47,697 bases of DNA from Serratia nevei (GCF_024160145.1 NZ_JAMYWQ010000036.1:1-47697); one strand, 5' to 3'. Shown: positions 8,051 to 18,060, numbered from the stretch's first letter. Numbers and translations are program-made. Notes: a model not told the origin generated them from the sequence alone.

Positions 8051-8350
8051 ATGTCTCACTCCGAGCAACTGCAGGAACTTTTGCAACGCGTCGCCGCCCT
8101 TGAGGCGAGAGAGAAAGCGCTGAGCGCTGCGTCCAACGCTTATCAGGCGATTATCACCACCATGTTGGGCAATATGGAGAAGACCGAACGTGACCGGATC
8201 ATCGCGATGATCGATCAGGCTCATGAAATCGCCTATGCCCGCGCCATTCAACGCAGCAACGAACCGCAAAAACAGAAAATCAAACAGGCCGACGACGTGG
8301 CACAGCGCATGTTCATGTTTGCGCAAGGCAAAGCCGCTCAGCCGCGCTGA
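8051..8350 (+). CDS. Small helical protein, probable IraP-like anti-adaptor
   Basis: This is a 99-residue soluble, largely alpha-helical protein behind a strong Shine-Dalgarno sequence (AGGAGG, 5 bases before ATG). The central stretch AIITTMLGNMEKTERDRII aligns with IVTAMLRNMAQNDQQRLIE of E. coli IraP, and both are preceded by a Leu/Glu-rich coiled-coil-like helix with ALE. IraP binds RssB and blocks delivery of sigma-S to ClpXP under phosphate starvation. The similarity is limited to the middle, so function is a family-level inference. A TAAACT -10-like element lies about 27 bases upstream of the ATG. The gene stands alone between the tRNA-like gene and ylaC. Confidence 0.55.
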   Translation: MSHSEQLQELLQRVAALEAREKALSAASNAYQAIITTMLGNMEKTERDRIIAMIDQAHEIAYARAIQRSNEPQKQKIKQADDVAQRMFMFAQGKAAQPR

Positions 8351-8473
8351 ATCCGAACTATAACAGTTGCCGCCATTAAGTTGGCTAACTGATCTACCCG
8401 GCGAAACTGTACTTGTGTTACTTTTAGCGGTGAGATTGGATGGTAATGCTGTACCCAGCATAAGGTTGTAACG

Positions 8474-8977
8474 ATGGACGCGATTAAAAGCATCTTGGTT
8501 AGAGAGATTGAACAGATTAACCGGCGCGAAGGGCGTGACGGCAAGCCGCGCTTCAACGGCGAATTCGCCCGTACTCACCGCTATCTGTGCCTGGCCATGT
8601 TCGCCGGTTATTTCGCGGTGATCGCCGTCATGTACCAGGTGCCGTATATGGGAATGTATGCCTTCCTGGGCTTCACCGCCTTCGTGCTGTTTATGTTCGC
8701 CATGCTGCTGATCGAGATCCGACCGGTATACCGTTTTGAGGACATCGGGGTGCTGGATCTGCGGGTTTGCTACAACGGCGAATGGTACTTCACCCGCGCG
8801 CTGTCGCCTTATGCGGTGCAGCAATTGCTGGATGATCCGTCCATCGGCGCCGCGCTGAAACAGAAGATGCGAGTGATCATCGGCAATAAAGGCGAAATCG
8901 ACTTCTACGACGTGTACGATCTGGCCTACGGAAAAAAGCCGCAGGATGAGCAGCCGCAGCTGGCGGCGGCAAACTGA
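8474..8977 (+). CDS. ylaC: YlaC family inner membrane protein
   Basis: This 167-residue protein matches E. coli YlaC (156 aa). A cytoplasmic N-terminus (REGRDGKPRFNGEF) precedes two membrane helices at about 37-57 and 60-80. The family signature Y+EDI-VLDLRVCYNGEWY then starts a cytoplasmic domain, with KGEIDFYDVYDLA near the end. Function is unknown. No operon partner is evident: the next gene is a tiny one 69 bases downstream with its own TATACT-like -10 element. Confidence 0.85.
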   Translation: MDAIKSILVREIEQINRREGRDGKPRFNGEFARTHRYLCLAMFAGYFAVIAVMYQVPYMGMYAFLGFTAFVLFMFAMLLIEIRPVYRFEDIGVLDLRVCYNGEWYFTRALSPYAVQQLLDDPSIGAALKQKMRVIIGNKGEIDFYDVYDLAYGKKPQDEQPQLAAAN

Positions 8978-9046
8978 AAGGTTTCCGGCCGGCGGCTTGT
9001 CGATTATACTCAGCGTTTGAACGCGAAGCAGAGTGAGGACCAAGCG

Positions 9047-9178
9047 ATGAGTGATGATATTTTCGATTTTGATATCGATGCCGAACTGGCGAAAGCCGAA
9101 GAAAAAGCGGCGCAGAAGGTAAAAGAGGTTCCTGAGTTTCTTGAAGACGAAGCAGACTGCGAAGGTTGCAAAATCTGA
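9047..9178 (+). CDS. Small acidic protein with C-terminal CxxC, unknown function
   Basis: A 43-residue open reading frame starts at ATG 9047, seven bases after GAGGA, with TATACT (9005-9010) as a likely -10 element, and it ends just before a strong terminator. The product is highly acidic (MSDDIFDFDIDAEL at the start), with a short Lys/Glu/Ala helix (about 12-27) and DCEGCKI at the end. The two Cys in CEGC could bind metal or form a disulfide. I do not recognise the family. The good ribosome site, isolated transcription unit and terminator argue that it is real. Confidence 0.6.
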   Translation: MSDDIFDFDIDAELAKAEEKAAQKVKEVPEFLEDEADCEGCKI

Positions 9179-9191
9179 TCGCCTGACCGAT

Positions 9192-9217
9192 AAAAAAACC
9201 GCCGCGGCGGTTTTTTT
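9192..9217. terminator. Bidirectional rho-independent terminator
   Basis: A perfect 26-base palindrome has A7 on the left, CCGCCGCGGCGG in the centre and T7 on the right. It ends the 43-residue gene on the plus strand and the two small membrane-protein genes on the minus strand. Confidence 0.9.
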
Positions 9218-9238
9218 ATGTCAGGGCATCGCACGTTA

Positions 9239-9367
9239 TCACTCCAGCACGAATCCCCAGATCAGGAACGCCGCCACCAGAATCAGGCAAAGCGCGGACA
9301 CCGTTACCAGTATTTTCCCCAGAATGTCTTTTTCTTGTTCCCGCTGCGTCACGTTCAAATTATCCAA
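9239..9367 (-). CDS. Putative small single-pass membrane protein, second of an overlapping pair
   Basis: A 42-codon frame starts at TTG 9367-9365 (AGG seven bases upstream) and ends at TGA 9241-9239. A charged N-terminus (NVTQREQEKDILGK) precedes one hydrophobic helix, ILVTVSALCLILVAAFLIWG, and a short tail FVLE. GTG codons inside are alternative starts. It overlaps the preceding small frame by 8 bases (9360-9367), suggesting translational coupling. It is followed by the shared terminator at 9192-9217. I do not recognise the family; start codon choice and expression are unproven. Confidence 0.45.
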   Translation of the reverse strand: MDNLNVTQREQEKDILGKILVTVSALCLILVAAFLIWGFVLE

Positions 9368-9467
9368 TTAAAAGCCTGTGGACCAAACCGGCGATGCTGA
9401 GATCGAGCACCGCTACGGCCAGTGCCATGATCACCATCACCGAAAGAAATCGAGTCTTGCCGTTCAC
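9360..9467 (-). CDS. Putative small single-pass membrane protein, first of an overlapping pair
   Basis: A 35-codon frame starts at GTG 9467-9465, with AGGA eight bases upstream, and ends at TAA 9362-9360. The product is one predicted membrane helix (FLSVMVIMALAVAVLDLSIA) with a basic start (NGKTR) and a short tail LVHRLLIG. It lies between cvrA and a bidirectional terminator, reading in the same direction as cvrA but 143 bases after the cvrA stop. Tiny membrane proteins of this kind are often missed by gene finders. Function is unknown. Confidence 0.45.
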   Translation of the reverse strand: MNGKTRFLSVMVIMALAVAVLDLSIAGLVHRLLIG

Positions 9468-9610
9468 GTCCCTAATCCTGTGGTTGCCGCCGTTAAATTA
9501 TTTTCATATCAAACGGATATAATTTAGCTGCGCCGTCCCCGAAACATCATGACAGAGATTAAGAACGTTCTTAAGGCCAGAAGTTCCCTCGCGTGATAAT
9601 GCCGGCCCCG

Positions 9611-11332
9611 TTAGTCGGCCACGATCCTGACGCCGATCTTGCTGACTTGATTGCCGTCCATTTCGGCGATGGTCCAGGTCAGGCCGTCCCACTCTACCTG
9701 GTCGCCGATCACCGGCTCGCCGCCGATCAGTTGAATGACGAACTGGCCAAGCGTCTGCTGTTCGTCCACGTCGTCTTGCAAATTGAGGCCATAAACCTGC
9801 GAGATGTCGCTTAAACGGGCGTCGGACTGCAGGATAAAGTCGCCGAAGAAACGCTCGTCGAGCGTCACGGCCGGTGCCTGGCTGAACAGCTTGCCGAGGA
9901 TCGGCAGGTCGTGCTCATGGCCGATAACGCACAGAATATCGTTCTCCCGCAGGCGCGTACTGCCGCTGGGGTGCAGCAGCTCTTTGCCGCGGAACAGGGC
10001 GGCGATGCGGGTATTGGGCGGCATTTTCAGCTCGCGCAGCGCCGCGCCGACGCACCAGTTTTCCGCCGAAAGCTGATAAACGAACTGCTCCCACTGGTTT
10101 TCCGGGTGCACGTCGAGACCCACTCGGGAGATCGGCGTCAGCGCCGGCGGCACGATCACCTTGGCTTTTTTGGCGGCAAACGACAGCGTGGTGCCTTGCA
10201 GCAGCAGGGAGACCAGCACCACGAAGAACGCCACATTGAAAAACAGCTGGGCGTTGGGCAGCCCGGCCATCATCGGGAACACCGCCAGGATCACCGGCAC
10301 CGCGCCGCGCAGGCCGACCCAGGAGATAAAGCCGCGCTCGCGCAGGGTAAAGCTGCGGAACGGCAACAGGCCGATAAACACCGACAGCGGGCGGGCGAAC
10401 AGGATCATCCACAGCGACAGCAGCAGGGCAGGGATGGCGATCGGCAGCAGCTCGTGCGGGTTGAGCAGCAGGCCGAGCACCAGGAACATGCCGATCTGGC
10501 TGAGCCAGGCCAGGCCATCGAAGGTTTGTACGATGCCGTGACGGTTGCGGATCGGCCGGTTGCCCAGCAGCAGGCCGCACAGGTACACCGCCAGAATGCC
10601 GCTGCCGTCCAGCGCGGTGGTCAGCGCGAAAATAAGAATGCCGCCGCTTACCGCCAGCAACGGATAGAGGCCGTCCGCCAGTTTGATGTGGTTGATCAGC
10701 GTCAGCAGCAGCCAGCCGCCGCCCAGACCGAAGACGATGCCCATGCCGAACTGCTGCATCAGATGCAGCGGGAAGGTCCAGCTCAGCGCGGTTTCCCCGG
10801 CGGCGATCATCGCAATCAGCGTGATGGTGAGAAACACCGCCATCGGATCGTTGCTGCCGGACTCGATCTCCAGCGTGGCGCTGACGCGCTCGTTCAAGCC
10901 TTTGCCGCCCAGCAGCGAGAAGACCGCGGCGGCGTCGGTGGAGCCGATGATGGCGCCGATCAGCAATCCCTGCAGCAGATCGAGATTGAACAGCCAGGCA
11001 GCGGCCATGCCGGTCAGGCCGGCGGTGATCACCACGCCGACGGTGGCGAGAGACAGCGCCGGCCACAGGGCGACGCGGAACGAGCTGACCCGGGTGCGCA
11101 TGCCGCCGTCGAGCAGGATCACCGCCAACGCGAGGTTACTGACCAGATAAGCGACCGGATAATTGCTGAAGACGATGCCGCCGGGGCCGTCGACGCCGGC
11201 CAGCATGCCGATCGCCAGGAAGATGACCAGGATCGGAATACCGAGGCGGGAAGAAAATGAGCTGAGCAGAATGCTTGCCCCCACCAGCACGGCACCGATG
11301 ACGAACAAACTGTTAATGGTGCTGGCATCCAA
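9611..11332 (-). CDS. cvrA: Potassium/proton antiporter CvrA (NhaP2)
   Basis: This 573-residue CPA1-family antiporter exchanges K+ (or Na+) for H+ across the inner membrane and supports cell-volume control at low osmolarity. About 12-13 membrane helices span residues 5-395, including [16 protein letters not shown] and the [11 protein letters not shown] motif, whose ND pair is the ion-binding site of the family. The cytoplasmic part holds a TrkA-C/RCK-C domain (about 405-485, [19 protein letters not shown]) and a CorC/HlyC-like transporter-associated domain at the C-terminus. It matches E. coli CvrA end to end. The gene is monocistronic as far as can be seen. Confidence 0.95.
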   Translation of the reverse strand: MDASTINSLFVIGAVLVGASILLSSFSSRLGIPILVIFLAIGMLAGVDGPGGIVFSNYPVAYLVSNLALAVILLDGGMRTRVSSFRVALWPALSLATVGVVITAGLTGMAAAWLFNLDLLQGLLIGAIIGSTDAAAVFSLLGGKGLNERVSATLEIESGSNDPMAVFLTITLIAMIAAGETALSWTFPLHLMQQFGMGIVFGLGGGWLLLTLINHIKLADGLYPLLAVSGGILIFALTTALDGSGILAVYLCGLLLGNRPIRNRHGIVQTFDGLAWLSQIGMFLVLGLLLNPHELLPIAIPALLLSLWMILFARPLSVFIGLLPFRSFTLRERGFISWVGLRGAVPVILAVFPMMAGLPNAQLFFNVAFFVVLVSLLLQGTTLSFAAKKAKVIVPPALTPISRVGLDVHPENQWEQFVYQLSAENWCVGAALRELKMPPNTRIAALFRGKELLHPSGSTRLRENDILCVIGHEHDLPILGKLFSQAPAVTLDERFFGDFILQSDARLSDISQVYGLNLQDDVDEQQTLGQFVIQLIGGEPVIGDQVEWDGLTWTIAEMDGNQVSKIGVRIVAD

Positions 11333-11563
11333 AATATCGCTCTCCTGAGGCTGGGGGATAGGGGCACTGCGCGTGTGTCGATGATAACGTGTTTAGTGGG
11401 TAAAACGCCAAGGCTGATTGCGAAAACAACCGATCAATTATTGCCCTTTGATGCGATTAAACTAAGAAAGTGAGGGGAAGAGGGGAAGTTCTGCCTTTTA
11501 TTCAACATTATCAGACTGCTGTATTTCTGCTTTGGCAACAATGCCCGATCGCTGCGGAGAGTA

Positions 11564-11599
11564 AAACCATTAAGCCCGCGCAGGCAGGCCTAATGGTTT
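11564..11599 (-). terminator. Hairpin downstream of the 74-residue gene
   Basis: The arms AAACCATTAAGCC and GGCCTAATGGTTT pair with one mismatch around a 10-base loop. On the minus strand TTTTAC follows. The position, 16 bases after the stop of the small gene at 11615-11839, fits a terminator. The U-tract is short. Confidence 0.6.
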
Positions 11600-11614
11600 G
11601 CAGGCGCGCCAGGG

Positions 11615-11839
11615 TTAATGGTCGAGCGATTCCAGCGCCCGTTTGATCAGCTCGGTAGCCAGCTTTCTTTCCGTTTCGGAAATGCCGTCGAGATTGAAGT
11701 TGGAGAGGTCTGTTACCAAAACGCTGCGTTCTTTGCCGCTGATCGAAGCGTCGAGTGCGGACAGCAGCCTGCCGAGGATCTTCAGCAAGGTGGCGTTTTC
11801 CGCTACGGCTTCTTGAGCCGGGGTCTTTTTATCGGTCAT
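11615..11839 (-). CDS. Conserved-looking small protein, unknown function
   Basis: This is a 74-residue soluble protein with a good Shine-Dalgarno sequence (GAGG, seven bases before ATG) and a hairpin terminator after the stop, so it is very likely a real monocistronic gene. It appears all-alpha: an N-terminal polar tail (MTDKKTPAQEAVAEN), a helix LLKILGRLLSALDASI, a short loop with NFNLDGIS, and a C-terminal helix ERKLATELIKRALESL. No membrane segment, Cys or recognisable motif is present. I cannot assign a family. Confidence 0.65.
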   Translation of the reverse strand: MTDKKTPAQEAVAENATLLKILGRLLSALDASISGKERSVLVTDLSNFNLDGISETERKLATELIKRALESLDH

Positions 11840-12143
11840 TCAAAATCCTCTCTGTCGTGACGGAAGGGAGATGCAGCTAACGCTAACGATTGAATGAAAC
11901 GATCGCGCAGCCCTTCGGGGGTGTTGAGCCCAATCACTACCGTTAAGGCAGGGATCCGGATTTTTACTTATGCATTGCAGTTATAACGGCTAGGTTACCT
12001 ATGCAGCCGTACCACTTTGCCCGAACGGGCACCGCCAGGCTGAGCAATGTGTGCTCTGCATGCAAACGACCAGTATAGGCTTTTTGCGCGGCGGCAATAT
12101 GACAGAAAAACCCTGCAAACGGTCAGGTTTGCAGGGCAAAGGA
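11840..12143. other. Intergenic region between the 74-residue gene and opgC
   Basis: It contains the upstream region of the small gene and the opgC terminator near its right end. No additional gene is convincing; short frames here lack ribosome sites. Confidence 0.5.
12106..12136 (-). terminator. Rho-independent terminator of opgC
   Basis: On the minus strand a perfect 10-base stem (CCCTGCAAAC/GTTTGCAGGG, 6-base loop) is followed by five T. It ends 8 bases after the opgC stop. Confidence 0.88.
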
Positions 12144-13274
12144 TTATTGCGGTTTGCCAGAGAACAGGAAGCGCAGTATCGGAATGCGTTTGTGCAGTTC
12201 ATATAAAGCGAAGGCCAGCGAGAAGACAAACAGCAGGCCCAGCAGGAATCCCAGCAGGTTGTTGCCGATATAAGGCGTCACGAAAGCGCCATATATCAGG
12301 GTCAACGGATGGTGTACCAGATATATAAACAGCGAGGCGTTGACCAGATAGGTGATGCGCGGCGAGTGATAATTCAGCAGGTTATGTCCGAACGAGAACA
12401 CCACATTGGTCATCAGGATCCCCATTAGGCTTTTGATCACCACTTCCAGCTCGAACATATAGCTGCTGTGCGCCAACAGTTTCTGGTTCAGCATATATGC
12501 GATAAACAGCAGCAGCGCGCCGAGCAGCGCCAGTGGCGAACGGCGCAGGAAAATCTCCTTAAGCCACACGTACTTAAACGCATAGGCGCCGAGGATGAAG
12601 AACGGCAGGTAGAACATCGTCTCCATCACCACGAAATTGAACAGACCGTTGGATAATAGCTGCGGCGCGAAAATTAAAATAATGCGGTGCGCGGCCGAAT
12701 AGCATAGCGCATAAATAAAGAAGCACAGTGAGATGTTTCCTAATCCACGCAGTCTATTTATTATCGCCGGAATATGCTCACGGGTTTGACGCTTGATTTT
12801 GCGGAACAGATAAAAACAGGTGCAGGTTAACAATGACAACGTCAATAAGAACCACAGATGAGAAACCAATTCCCAAACTGTTACATTTATTTTCTGATAG
12901 ACAGAAAACTCATCCCAGCCGCTTAATTTATCGGTGAAATATTTCAGCATGAAAAACTGCGGCACCGTAATTAGCGGGATAGAGCTCAGCAACGGGATCG
13001 CCACCCGCTCCAGCCTGACCTTCAGCCACCGGTGGCGCTCGTAGCGCTCGTAGAGCATGTAGGAGAAGTAACCGGAGATCACGAAGAACACCTGCATGCG
13101 GAAGGCATGGATGAAGTCGTTCAACACCGTGAGCGAGAAGGAGGGGACTGCGCTGTTCACCGCCCAGGCGTGGCTGGAATAAATCAGTGACAGGTGAAAC
13201 GGAATGCCGAGCAACATCAAATAGGCTCGGATCGAATCGAGGAAAAACTCGCGCTGTTTGCTGCCTTTAGTCAT
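12144..13274 (-). CDS. opgC: Glucans biosynthesis protein C, OpgC (MdoC)
   Basis: OpgC transfers succinyl groups from the cytoplasm to osmoregulated periplasmic glucans. It belongs to the acyltransferase 3 family. The 376-residue protein has the family N-terminus REFFLDSIRAYLMLLGIPFHLSLIYSS, with the essential-type His in IPFH, then about ten membrane helices (for example MQVFFVISGYFSYMLYE) and a short basic C-terminus. It is divergent from opgGH across about 260 bases, the same arrangement as in E. coli, and the two promoters must lie in that gap. Confidence 0.93.
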   Translation of the reverse strand: MTKGSKQREFFLDSIRAYLMLLGIPFHLSLIYSSHAWAVNSAVPSFSLTVLNDFIHAFRMQVFFVISGYFSYMLYERYERHRWLKVRLERVAIPLLSSIPLITVPQFFMLKYFTDKLSGWDEFSVYQKINVTVWELVSHLWFLLTLSLLTCTCFYLFRKIKRQTREHIPAIINRLRGLGNISLCFFIYALCYSAAHRIILIFAPQLLSNGLFNFVVMETMFYLPFFILGAYAFKYVWLKEIFLRRSPLALLGALLLFIAYMLNQKLLAHSSYMFELEVVIKSLMGILMTNVVFSFGHNLLNYHSPRITYLVNASLFIYLVHHPLTLIYGAFVTPYIGNNLLGFLLGLLFVFSLAFALYELHKRIPILRFLFSGKPQ

Positions 13275-13533
13275 AGATTACCGCTGGTGATTTAATCGGG
13301 TGCTCATTAACACGCTTAATAAGTCGTCAAAGGTTAAATTGTTATCCGGAACCCTACTATAGCCCCCCGCATTTTTCCATAGCGTCTTGTTGCGCGGCTT
13401 GCTACGCTGGTGTTCCATCAGCTGCTTAAACAATGAGCCGTAAGCATGAACCATCCATTTATCATGTTGTCGGAAAGCTGAGTAATCCATTAATATGGAT
13501 TTAAATGATTTGAGCACACGAATAGGGGGGGAT

Positions 13534-15102
13534 GTGCTAGTTAATATATTATCCGGACAACCACGCGCCACGAGCGTTCGTTGGTTAGGTGCTACCGTAT
13601 TGTTCACGCTGTTCAGTTCGCCGGCATGGGCCTTTTCTATTGATGATGTGGCCAAGCAGGCGCAGGATCTGGCGGCGAAAGGTTTCGAAGCCCCGAAGAG
13701 CAACCTTCCTTCTCAGTTCCGCGAGATGAAGTTCGCAGACTATCAGCAGATTCAGTTCAATCACGATAAAGCCTATTGGAGCAAGCTGAAAACCCCTTTC
13801 AAGCTTGAGTTTTATCATCAGGGGATGTATTTCGATACGCCGGTGAAAATCAACGAAGTCAGCTCTACCAGCGTAAAACAGATCAAGTACAGCCCGGATT
13901 ACTTCAACTTCGGTTCGGTCAAGCACGACCCTGAATCGGTGAAAAACCTCGGCTTTGCCGGCTTTAAGGTGATCTACCCGATCAACAGCGCCGACAAAAA
14001 CGATGAGATCATGAGCCTGCTGGGCGCGAGCTATTTCCGCGTGGTGGGTAAAGGGCAGGTTTACGGGCTTTCCGCTCGCGGCCTGGCTATCGATACCGCC
14101 TTGCCGTCCGGCGAAGAGTTCCCGCGTTTTCGCGAATTCTGGGTTGAGCGTCCGAAGCAGGGCGACAAGCATCTGGTGATCTACGCGCTGCTGGATTCCC
14201 CGCGCGCCACCGGTGCTTACCGCTTCACCGTGATCCCGGGCCGCGACACCACCGTGGACGTCGAATCCAAAGTGTTCCTGCGCGACAAGGTGGGCAAACT
14301 GGGCCTGGCGCCGCTGACCAGCATGTACCTGTTCGGGCCGAGCCAGCCGTCGCCGACGCTGAACTATCGCCCGGCGTTGCACGATTCCAACGGCCTGTCT
14401 ATCCATGCCGGCAACGGCGAGTGGATCTGGCGCCCGCTGAACAATCCTAAGCACCTGTCCGTCAGCACCTACACCGTCGAAAATCCGAAAGGCTTCGGTC
14501 TGCTGCAACGCGGCCGCAACTTTAAGGATTACGAAGATCTGGACGATCGTTACGATCTGCGCCCGAGCGCCTGGATCGAACCGAAGGGCGACTGGGGTAA
14601 AGGCAAGGTCGAGCTGGTGGAGATCCCGACGGCGGATGAAACCAACGACAATATCGTGGCGTTCTGGACGCCGGATACGCTGCCGGAAGCCAAAAAGCCG
14701 CTGTCGCTCAGCTATCGTCTGCGTTTTACCCGCGATGAAGACAAACTGCATTCGCCAGACATCGCCTATGTGGCGCGCACCATGCGTTCGACCGGCGACG
14801 TGAAGCAGTCCAACCTGATCCGCGAGCCTGACGGCAGCGTGGCCTTCCTGGTCGACTTCGTCGGCCCGGTGCTGAAAGGGCTGGACGCCAACACGCCGGT
14901 TGCTTCTCAGGTCAGCATCGGCGACAACGGTGAAATGGTCGAAAACAACGTCCGCTATAACCCAGTGACCAAAGGCTGGCGTCTGACGGTGCGTCTGAAA
15001 GTCAAAGACGACAAGAAGCCGGTAGAAATGCGCGCGGCGCTGGTCAATGGCGATAAGACTCTGTCGGAAACCTGGAGCTATCAGCTACCTGCAAATGAAT
15101 AA
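13534..15102 (+). CDS. opgG: Glucans biosynthesis protein G, OpgG (MdoG)
   Basis: OpgG is a periplasmic protein needed for branching and release of osmoregulated periplasmic glucans. I start at GTG 13534, preceded by the G-rich run AGGGGGGGAT, giving 522 residues. A signal peptide ([17 protein letters not shown], cleavage before FSIDDVAKQ) and the OpgD/OpgG fold follow, nearly identical to E. coli OpgG (511 aa). A longer ATG start at 13495 would put 13 extra non-signal-like residues in front. The last codons (QLPANE) overlap the opgH start by 8 bases, so opgG and opgH are likely translationally coupled. Confidence 0.93.
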   Translation: MLVNILSGQPRATSVRWLGATVLFTLFSSPAWAFSIDDVAKQAQDLAAKGFEAPKSNLPSQFREMKFADYQQIQFNHDKAYWSKLKTPFKLEFYHQGMYFDTPVKINEVSSTSVKQIKYSPDYFNFGSVKHDPESVKNLGFAGFKVIYPINSADKNDEIMSLLGASYFRVVGKGQVYGLSARGLAIDTALPSGEEFPRFREFWVERPKQGDKHLVIYALLDSPRATGAYRFTVIPGRDTTVDVESKVFLRDKVGKLGLAPLTSMYLFGPSQPSPTLNYRPALHDSNGLSIHAGNGEWIWRPLNNPKHLSVSTYTVENPKGFGLLQRGRNFKDYEDLDDRYDLRPSAWIEPKGDWGKGKVELVEIPTADETNDNIVAFWTPDTLPEAKKPLSLSYRLRFTRDEDKLHSPDIAYVARTMRSTGDVKQSNLIREPDGSVAFLVDFVGPVLKGLDANTPVASQVSIGDNGEMVENNVRYNPVTKGWRLTVRLKVKDDKKPVEMRAALVNGDKTLSETWSYQLPANE

Positions 15103-17653
15103 GTCTACTCACCCCGCCCAGGATTATCTTGCGGCGCTGCCTCTGACCGCCGAGCGGTCGGAGGCGCTCAACCCTCAGACGCTGGATGACGCTCAGGCAC
15201 TGGAGGCGCTCCATCGGCAGATGGGCGCTGCCGACGCCAACGTCGACAGCCTGTCGGCGGACGATGTGGCGCTGGCCTCGGTCAAACCGCGTATTGAAAG
15301 CGCCTGGCCGGATGCGGTCAGCGATGACGACTTCGATACCGACGCCGAAGGGCGCGCCATTCTGAAGGCGACGCCGCCGATCAAACGGACCACCATGTTC
15401 CCGGAAGCCTGGCGCACCAACCCGGTGGCGCGCTTCTGGGATTCTCTGCTGGGGCGTTCGCCGCACAATCGGCACGCCACCAAAGAAGAGGCCGAGGCCG
15501 AGAACCGCTGGCGTATCGTCGGCTCTATGCGCCGCTATGTGTTGCTGGTGCTGATGCTGGTTCAGACCGGCATCGCCACCTGGTACATGAAAACCATCTT
15601 GCCTTATCAGGGTTGGGCGCTGATCGATCCTGTCGCCATGCTGGATCAGGACCTGATGCAGTCGGTGCTGCAACTGCTGCCGTATGTGCTGCAGACCGGC
15701 ATTCTGATCCTGTTTGCCGTGTTGTTCTGCTGGGTCTCGGCCGGTTTCTGGACCGCGCTGATGGGCTTCCTGCAGTTGCTGATCGGCAAAGACAAATACA
15801 GCATTTCCTCCACCATCAAGGGCGATGAGCCGATCAACCCGGCGCACCGCACCGCGCTGATCATGCCTATCTGTAACGAAGACGTCGAACGCGTGTTCGC
15901 CGGCCTGCGTGCGACCTATGAGTCCGTCGCCGCGACCGGTCAGTTGGAACACTTCGATATCTACGTGCTGAGCGACAGCTACGATCCGGACATTTGCGTG
16001 GCCGAGCAAAAGGCGTGGATGGAGCTGTGCCGCGATGTCGACGGCCACGGCCGCATCTTCTATCGCCGCCGCCGCCGCCGCGTAAAACGCAAGAGCGGCA
16101 ACATCGACGACTTCTGCCGTCGTTGGGGCGGGCAGTACAGCTACATGGTGATCCTGGACGCCGACAGCGTGATGAGCGGCGAATGCCTTACCGGGCTGGT
16201 GCGTCTGATGGAAGCCAACCCGAACGCCGGCATCATCCAGTCCGCGCCGAAGGCGTCTGGCATGGATACCCTATATGCGCGCGTGCAGCAGTTCGCCACC
16301 CGCGTCTACGGGCCGCTGTTCACCGCCGGCCTGCACTTCTGGCAGCTGGGCGAGTCGCACTACTGGGGCCATAACGCCATCATCCGCGTGAAGCCGTTTA
16401 TCGAGCACTGTGCGCTGGCGCCGCTGCCGGGCGAGGGTTCCTTCGCCGGTTCAATCTTGTCGCACGACTTCGTCGAAGCAGCGCTGATGCGCCGCGCCGG
16501 CTGGGGTGTGTGGATCGCTTACGATCTGCCGGGCAGTTACGAAGAGCTGCCGCCGAACCTGCTGGACGAGCTGAAACGCGACCGCCGCTGGTGCCACGGC
16601 AACCTGATGAACTTCCGTCTGTTCCTGGTGAAAGGCATGCATCCGGTGCACCGCGCGGTGTTCCTGACCGGCGTGATGTCCTACCTGTCGGCGCCGCTGT
16701 GGTTCATGTTCCTGGCGCTCTCCACCGCGTTGCAGGTGGTGCACACCCTGATGGAACCGCAATACTTCCTGCAGCCGCGGCAGCTGTTCCCGGTCTGGCC
16801 GCAGTGGCGGCCCGAGCTGGCGATAGCGTTGTTCTCCACCACGCTGGTGCTGCTGTTCCTGCCGAAGCTGCTCAGCATCGTGCTGATCTGGGCCAAGGGC
16901 GCGAAAGAGTACGGCGGGGCGTTCCGTCTGTTCATTTCGATGCTGATGGAAATGCTGTTCTCGGTGCTGCTGGCGCCGGTGCGCATGCTGTTCCATACCG
17001 TGTTCGTGGTGAGCGCGTTCCTCGGTTGGGAAGTGGTGTGGAATTCGCCGCAGCGTGACGATGACGATACGCCGTGGGGCGAAGCGTTCCGCCGCCATGG
17101 CTCGCAGATGTTGCTGGGCCTGGTGTGGGCCGGCGGCATGGCGTGGCTGGATCTGCGCTTCCTGTGGTGGCTGTCGCCGATCGTGTTCTCGCTGATCCTG
17201 TCGCCGTTCGTGTCGGTGCTGTCGAGCCGCGCGACGCTGGGCATGAAGAGCAAACGCGCCAAGCTGTTCCTGATCCCGGAAGAGTACAACCCGCCGCGCG
17301 AGCTGCTGGCGACGGAAGAGTACCTGCATCTCAACCGCAACCGCGCGCTGACCAACGGCTTTATGCACGCCGTGGTCAACCCGTCCTTCAACGCGCTGGC
17401 GACGGCGTTGGCGACGGCGCGTCACCATCTGCGCGCTACCCTCGATCGCAACCGCGAGGAGCGGGTGAACGAAGCGCTGCAGCTGGGGCCGGAGAAGCTG
17501 GTGAAGGGCAAACGTCTGGAGCTGCTGAGCGATCCGGTCACGCTGGCTCGTCTGCACCAGCGCGTCTGGCTGTTGCCGGAAGGCGCCGCCTGGCGTGAGC
17601 ACTATCAGCAGTTGCCGCACAACCCGCTGGCGCACCCAACGGGCCGGCGTTAA
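15095..17653 (+). CDS. opgH: Glucans biosynthesis glucosyltransferase OpgH (MdoH)
   Basis: OpgH is an inner-membrane GT2-family glucosyltransferase that makes the beta-1,2 glucan backbone from UDP-glucose. In E. coli it also links nutrient status to FtsZ. The start at ATG 15095 gives 852 residues (E. coli 847). A long cytoplasmic N-terminus and two helices (about 140-220) precede the catalytic domain with [26 protein letters not shown] and [15 protein letters not shown] (the QxxRW-like region). About six helices and a cytoplasmic tail follow. The conserved [17 protein letters not shown] stretch is present. The first codons overlap the opgG stop. Confidence 0.95.
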   Translation: MNKSTHPAQDYLAALPLTAERSEALNPQTLDDAQALEALHRQMGAADANVDSLSADDVALASVKPRIESAWPDAVSDDDFDTDAEGRAILKATPPIKRTTMFPEAWRTNPVARFWDSLLGRSPHNRHATKEEAEAENRWRIVGSMRRYVLLVLMLVQTGIATWYMKTILPYQGWALIDPVAMLDQDLMQSVLQLLPYVLQTGILILFAVLFCWVSAGFWTALMGFLQLLIGKDKYSISSTIKGDEPINPAHRTALIMPICNEDVERVFAGLRATYESVAATGQLEHFDIYVLSDSYDPDICVAEQKAWMELCRDVDGHGRIFYRRRRRRVKRKSGNIDDFCRRWGGQYSYMVILDADSVMSGECLTGLVRLMEANPNAGIIQSAPKASGMDTLYARVQQFATRVYGPLFTAGLHFWQLGESHYWGHNAIIRVKPFIEHCALAPLPGEGSFAGSILSHDFVEAALMRRAGWGVWIAYDLPGSYEELPPNLLDELKRDRRWCHGNLMNFRLFLVKGMHPVHRAVFLTGVMSYLSAPLWFMFLALSTALQVVHTLMEPQYFLQPRQLFPVWPQWRPELAIALFSTTLVLLFLPKLLSIVLIWAKGAKEYGGAFRLFISMLMEMLFSVLLAPVRMLFHTVFVVSAFLGWEVVWNSPQRDDDDTPWGEAFRRHGSQMLLGLVWAGGMAWLDLRFLWWLSPIVFSLILSPFVSVLSSRATLGMKSKRAKLFLIPEEYNPPRELLATEEYLHLNRNRALTNGFMHAVVNPSFNALATALATARHHLRATLDRNREERVNEALQLGPEKLVKGKRLELLSDPVTLARLHQRVWLLPEGAAWREHYQQLPHNPLAHPTGRR

Positions 17654-17674
17654 TCGCTAAACGGCAATGTTCGA

Positions 17675-17708
17675 CGGGGAATGCGCATGGCGCGTTCCCC
17701 GTTTTTTT
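17675..17708 (+). terminator. Rho-independent terminator of opgGH
   Basis: CGGGGAA (17675-17681) pairs with TTCCCCG (17695-17701), with further pairing inside. A run of seven T follows at 17702-17708. It lies 22 bases after the opgH stop. Confidence 0.88.
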
Positions 17709-17814
17709 ACCTATTGCTTACGCGTGCCGGTGCCGGCGGAAAAAGGGAACTGTGGTAGACTGCGGCCGATGCGTTGTTCACTCGCGAAACAACCCCTTGC
17801 TCAGAGTCGATGTC

Positions 17815-18060
17815 GTGAAGCTCTCTTCCTCCCTTCGGCTGGTCTGCGTGGCGGCCGGCGTGATGGTCTTAACCGGTTGCGGCAGCATCATTAGCCGTAC
17901 CGTGCCCGGCGCGGGGCATGGCCACCAGTACTATCCCGGCGTGCAGTGGGATCTGCGCGACACGCCCTGGCGTTACGTCACCGTGATAGACGTGCCGTTG
18001 TCGATGGTGGTCGACACCTTTATGCTGCCGTTCGATGCGCAGCACGGCCCCTATGAATAA
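17815..18060 (+). CDS. yceK: YceK family lipoprotein
   Basis: This 81-residue lipoprotein has a signal sequence and lipobox LTGC (Cys22), then GSIISRT-PG-GHG-QYYPGVQWD, which is diagnostic of YceK. The C-terminus AQHGPYE also matches E. coli YceK. The start is GTG 17815, chosen because it gives a normal lipoprotein signal; an upstream in-frame start at 17752 would add 21 residues that do not resemble a signal. A terminator after opgH separates the two transcripts. Function is unknown. Confidence 0.88.
   Translation: MKLSSSLRLVCVAAGVMVLTGCGSIISRTVPGAGHGHQYYPGVQWDLRDTPWRYVTVIDVPLSMVVDTFMLPFDAQHGPYE

Noticed and set aside
7892-9043. 383-codon minus-strand frame opposite the IraP-like gene and ylaC
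   Set aside because: It runs antisense through two well-supported genes and their intergenic region; no ribosome site or homology is seen.
9911-11260. 449-codon frame opposite cvrA
   Set aside because: Antisense shadow with Gln/His/Arg-rich low-complexity translation; cvrA is certain.
13278-13703. 141-codon minus-strand frame at opgC/opgG
   Set aside because: It overlaps the opgG signal region antisense and the divergent promoter region; no family resemblance.
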